From Pseudomonadota bacterium (GTDB lineage Bacteria; Pseudomonadota; Alphaproteobacteria; Rhizobiales; Rhizobiaceae), in the NCBI GenBank assembly GCA_023435335.1, contig JAEYRU010000005.1, positions 1 through 7,198 of the forward strand: a stretch of 7,198 bases of DNA, given 5' to 3'. Within the stretch, counting starts at the first letter, position 1. The number at the start of each line of letters is the position of its first letter. The notes below the pieces were generated by a model that saw only the letters and a program-made list of their open reading frames with translations, was not told where the DNA came from and ran no database searches. The position numbers were made by a program, and so were the translations under genes. This document shows, piece after piece, positions 5,657 to 7,198 of the stretch.

Positions 5657-7198
5657 TCAGGCGTCGGCCTTGCTGGGCGGCGTGATCCGGGAGCGCGTCC
5701 GCCACCAGTGCTGCCCGAGGAAGACGGCGGCCAGCGCGAAGCCGATCTCGTCGGTCACCGGCAAAGCGACGATCAGGGTGAAGGCCGCCGCCGTCGCCAT
5801 CAGGCGTTCCCATATCGCGAGGCTTCCGCGCAGGAACCCTATCACGGCCACGCCCCAGAGCGCGATGGAGATACCGGTCTTGAACACGATGTAGGCGACC
5901 GCAGGCCAGAAGCCGATCGCCTGCGTGAGCGGCCCCCCGTCCTGCAGCATCAAGGCCGGCGTGTAGACGGCCATGAACGGGATCACGAAGCCGGCCGCCG
6001 CCACCTTGATGGCCTCGAAGGAGATGCGAAGCCCGCTCTCCCGCGCGATCGGCGCGGCGGCGAAGCAGGCCAGCGCCACCGGCGGCGTGAGATCGGCAAG
6101 GATGCCGAAATAGAACACGAACATGTGGCTGACGATCAGCGGCACGCCGAGCGCCAGCAGCGCCGGGCCGGCGATGGTGGAGGTGATGATGTAGTTGGGG
6201 ATTGTGGGGATGCCCATGCCGAGGATGAGGCAGGTGATCATGGTGAGCACCAGCGACAGAAAGAGCGAGGTCTTCCCCACCGCGACGATGTACTGACCGA
6301 AGGTGTTGGCGACGCCGGTCAGGGTCATGGTGCCGATGATGATGCCGACGACGGCGCAGGCGACCCCGACGGGGAGAGCGGTCTTGGCGCCTTCGGCTAG
6401 CGAATCGCGGCAGTTGGCGAGCGTCTCGCGCCCTCCGGCGACAAATATGTTGGCGATGATCAGCAGCGCGACCGCCGCCAGCACGACATTGATGCCGAAG
6501 CGGAAGAAGCTCGCCGCCACCACGCCGAGCCCGACCCAGAACACGACCCGAACTATGGTGGAGGGAAGTCCCAGCGCCACCGTCGCGCCGAGGATCAAGA
6601 GCACCGTCAGCGCCAGGCCCACGGTTCCCGCAAACAACGGCGTGTAACCGGAGAAGAGGAGATAGACGAGCGCGGCGAGCGGCAGGATCAGGTACCAGCC
6701 GTTGCGCAGCGCCGCGAGCGGCGAGGGCAGTTCGCGCCTGGGCAGGCCCAGCAGGTTGCGCTTGCCCGCCTCCAGATGCACCATCCAGAAGGCCGAGGCG
6801 AAATAGAGCGCCGCCGGCACGATGGCCGCCTTGACCACCTCGTAATACTCGATCCCGAGCGTCTCGGCCATGATGAAGGCCACCGCGCCCATCACCGGCG
6901 GCATGATCTGGCCGCCCATGGACGAGGTGGCCTCGACGCCGCCCGCGAAGGCTGCGCGGTAGCCGAAGCGCTTCATCAGCGGGATGGTGAACTGGCCGGT
7001 GGTTACGACGTTGGCGACGCCGGAGCCGGAGATGGTGCCCATCAGCCCCGAGGAGATCACCGACACCTTGGCCGGCCCGCCGCGGGCGTGGCCCACCAGG
7101 CCCATCGAGACGTCGGTGAAGAGCTTGATCATCCCGGCCTTCTCCAGGAAGGCGCCGAACAGGATGAAGAGGAAGATGTAGGTCGCGGAAACGAAGGT
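5657..7198 (-). CDS. Fused TRAP-TAXI transporter permease (4TM/12TM type), 5'-truncated by window edge
   Basis: The C-terminal 513 residues of a TRAP-family permease in which the small (DctQ-like) and large (DctM-like) membrane subunits are fused. It takes up an organic acid or similar solute across the inner membrane using an ion gradient, fed by a periplasmic TAXI-type binding protein. The frame is open to the last base (visible start TFVSATYIFLFILFGAFLEKAG), so the true start is outside the window; fused permeases are typically 600-850 residues. Diagnostic stretches are GTISGSGVANVVTTGQFTIP (55-74), FAGGVEATSSMGGQIMPPV (84-102), and the second half-repeat GMGIPTIPNYI. Many hydrophobic helices follow to a cytoplasmic, proline- and charge-containing tail. 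The GSG and GMGIPT segments are the paired motifs of the two inverted DctM halves. The substrate cannot be told from this part. The DUF1850 gene follows after 1 nt. The matching TAXI binding protein must be beyond base 7198; the PstS-like protein at 4353-5165 is not of that family. Confidence 0.93.
   Translation of the reverse strand, partial: TFVSATYIFLFILFGAFLEKAGMIKLFTDVSMGLVGHARGGPAKVSVISSGLMGTISGSGVANVVTTGQFTIPLMKRFGYRAAFAGGVEATSSMGGQIMPPVMGAVAFIMAETLGIEYYEVVKAAIVPAALYFASAFWMVHLEAGKRNLLGLPRRELPSPLAALRNGWYLILPLAALVYLLFSGYTPLFAGTVGLALTVLLILGATVALGLPSTIVRVVFWVGLGVVAASFFRFGINVVLAAVALLIIANIFVAGGRETLANCRDSLAEGAKTALPVGVACAVVGIIIGTMTLTGVANTFGQYIVAVGKTSLFLSLVLTMITCLILGMGIPTIPNYIITSTIAGPALLALGVPLIVSHMFVFYFGILADLTPPVALACFAAAPIARESGLRISFEAIKVAAAGFVIPFMAVYTPALMLQDGGPLTQAIGFWPAVAYIVFKTGISIALWGVAVIGFLRGSLAIWERLMATAAAFTLIVALPVTDEIGFALAAVFLGQHWWRTRSRITPPSKADA

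Noticed and set aside
5486..6400. 304-codon + strand frame antisense to DUF1850 and the TRAP permease
   Set aside because: Its composition is extreme in Arg, Gly, Asp and His with no recognisable domain. This is typical of the complement of a GC-rich membrane-protein gene.
1..7198. CRISPR arrays, tRNA/rRNA genes, insertion sequences, phage or integrase signs
   Set aside because: No regularly spaced repeats, tRNA-like cloverleaf, terminal inverted repeats or transposase/integrase motifs were seen on either strand.

Overview
The window is a GC-rich stretch whose gene families and control signals point to an alphaproteobacterium, most likely a Hyphomicrobiales/Phyllobacteriaceae-type genome (Mesorhizobium, Aminobacter or Nitratireductor-like). 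The lineage is an inference from protein character, the bd-type (CIO-like) oxidase, the TAXI-type TRAP permease and an EcfG-like stress promoter. It was not tested by a database search. There are six confident protein genes, one possible small gene, and no rRNA, tRNA, CRISPR array, insertion sequence or other mobile element.

Left part (1-1668). The window opens inside the C-terminal two thirds of a cytochrome bd-type quinol oxidase subunit II gene on the + strand. It converges on a minus-strand gene for a DUF892/YciF-type ferritin-like stress protein, and a hairpin with a U-tract lies between them. The DUF892 gene has a good EcfG-type (general stress response) promoter candidate about 95 bp upstream. 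A 48-codon + strand ORF (1522-1668) with a plausible ribosome binding site follows a roughly 340-bp stretch without a confident gene.

Middle part (1669-5277). Two minus-strand genes form a tight operon: a secreted PstS-like periplasmic binding protein (4353-5165), then, 6 nt after its stop, an 879-residue membrane protein with a periplasmic sensor region, two PAS domains, GGDEF and EAL (1707-4346). No ABC permease or ATPase accompanies the binding protein. The likeliest reading is a two-gene sensory unit in which a binding protein reports a small ligand to a c-di-GMP enzyme, similar in plan to NspS-MbaA of Vibrio cholerae but with a PstS-type binding protein. Two 7-bp direct repeats with 4-bp spacing, the geometry of a Pho box, lie 38 bp upstream of the binding protein start.

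Right part (5278-7198). A minus-strand DUF1850 gene directly follows, with a 1-nt gap, the 3' part of a fused TRAP-TAXI permease gene that runs off the window. These belong to one transport operon. Its TAXI binding protein is not in the window and is presumably further upstream. The sensory operon lies 112 bp downstream in the same orientation with no clear terminator between, so some read-through is possible.

The most interesting item is the PstS-like protein/GGDEF-EAL pair. The rest is a fairly ordinary set of chromosomal genes.
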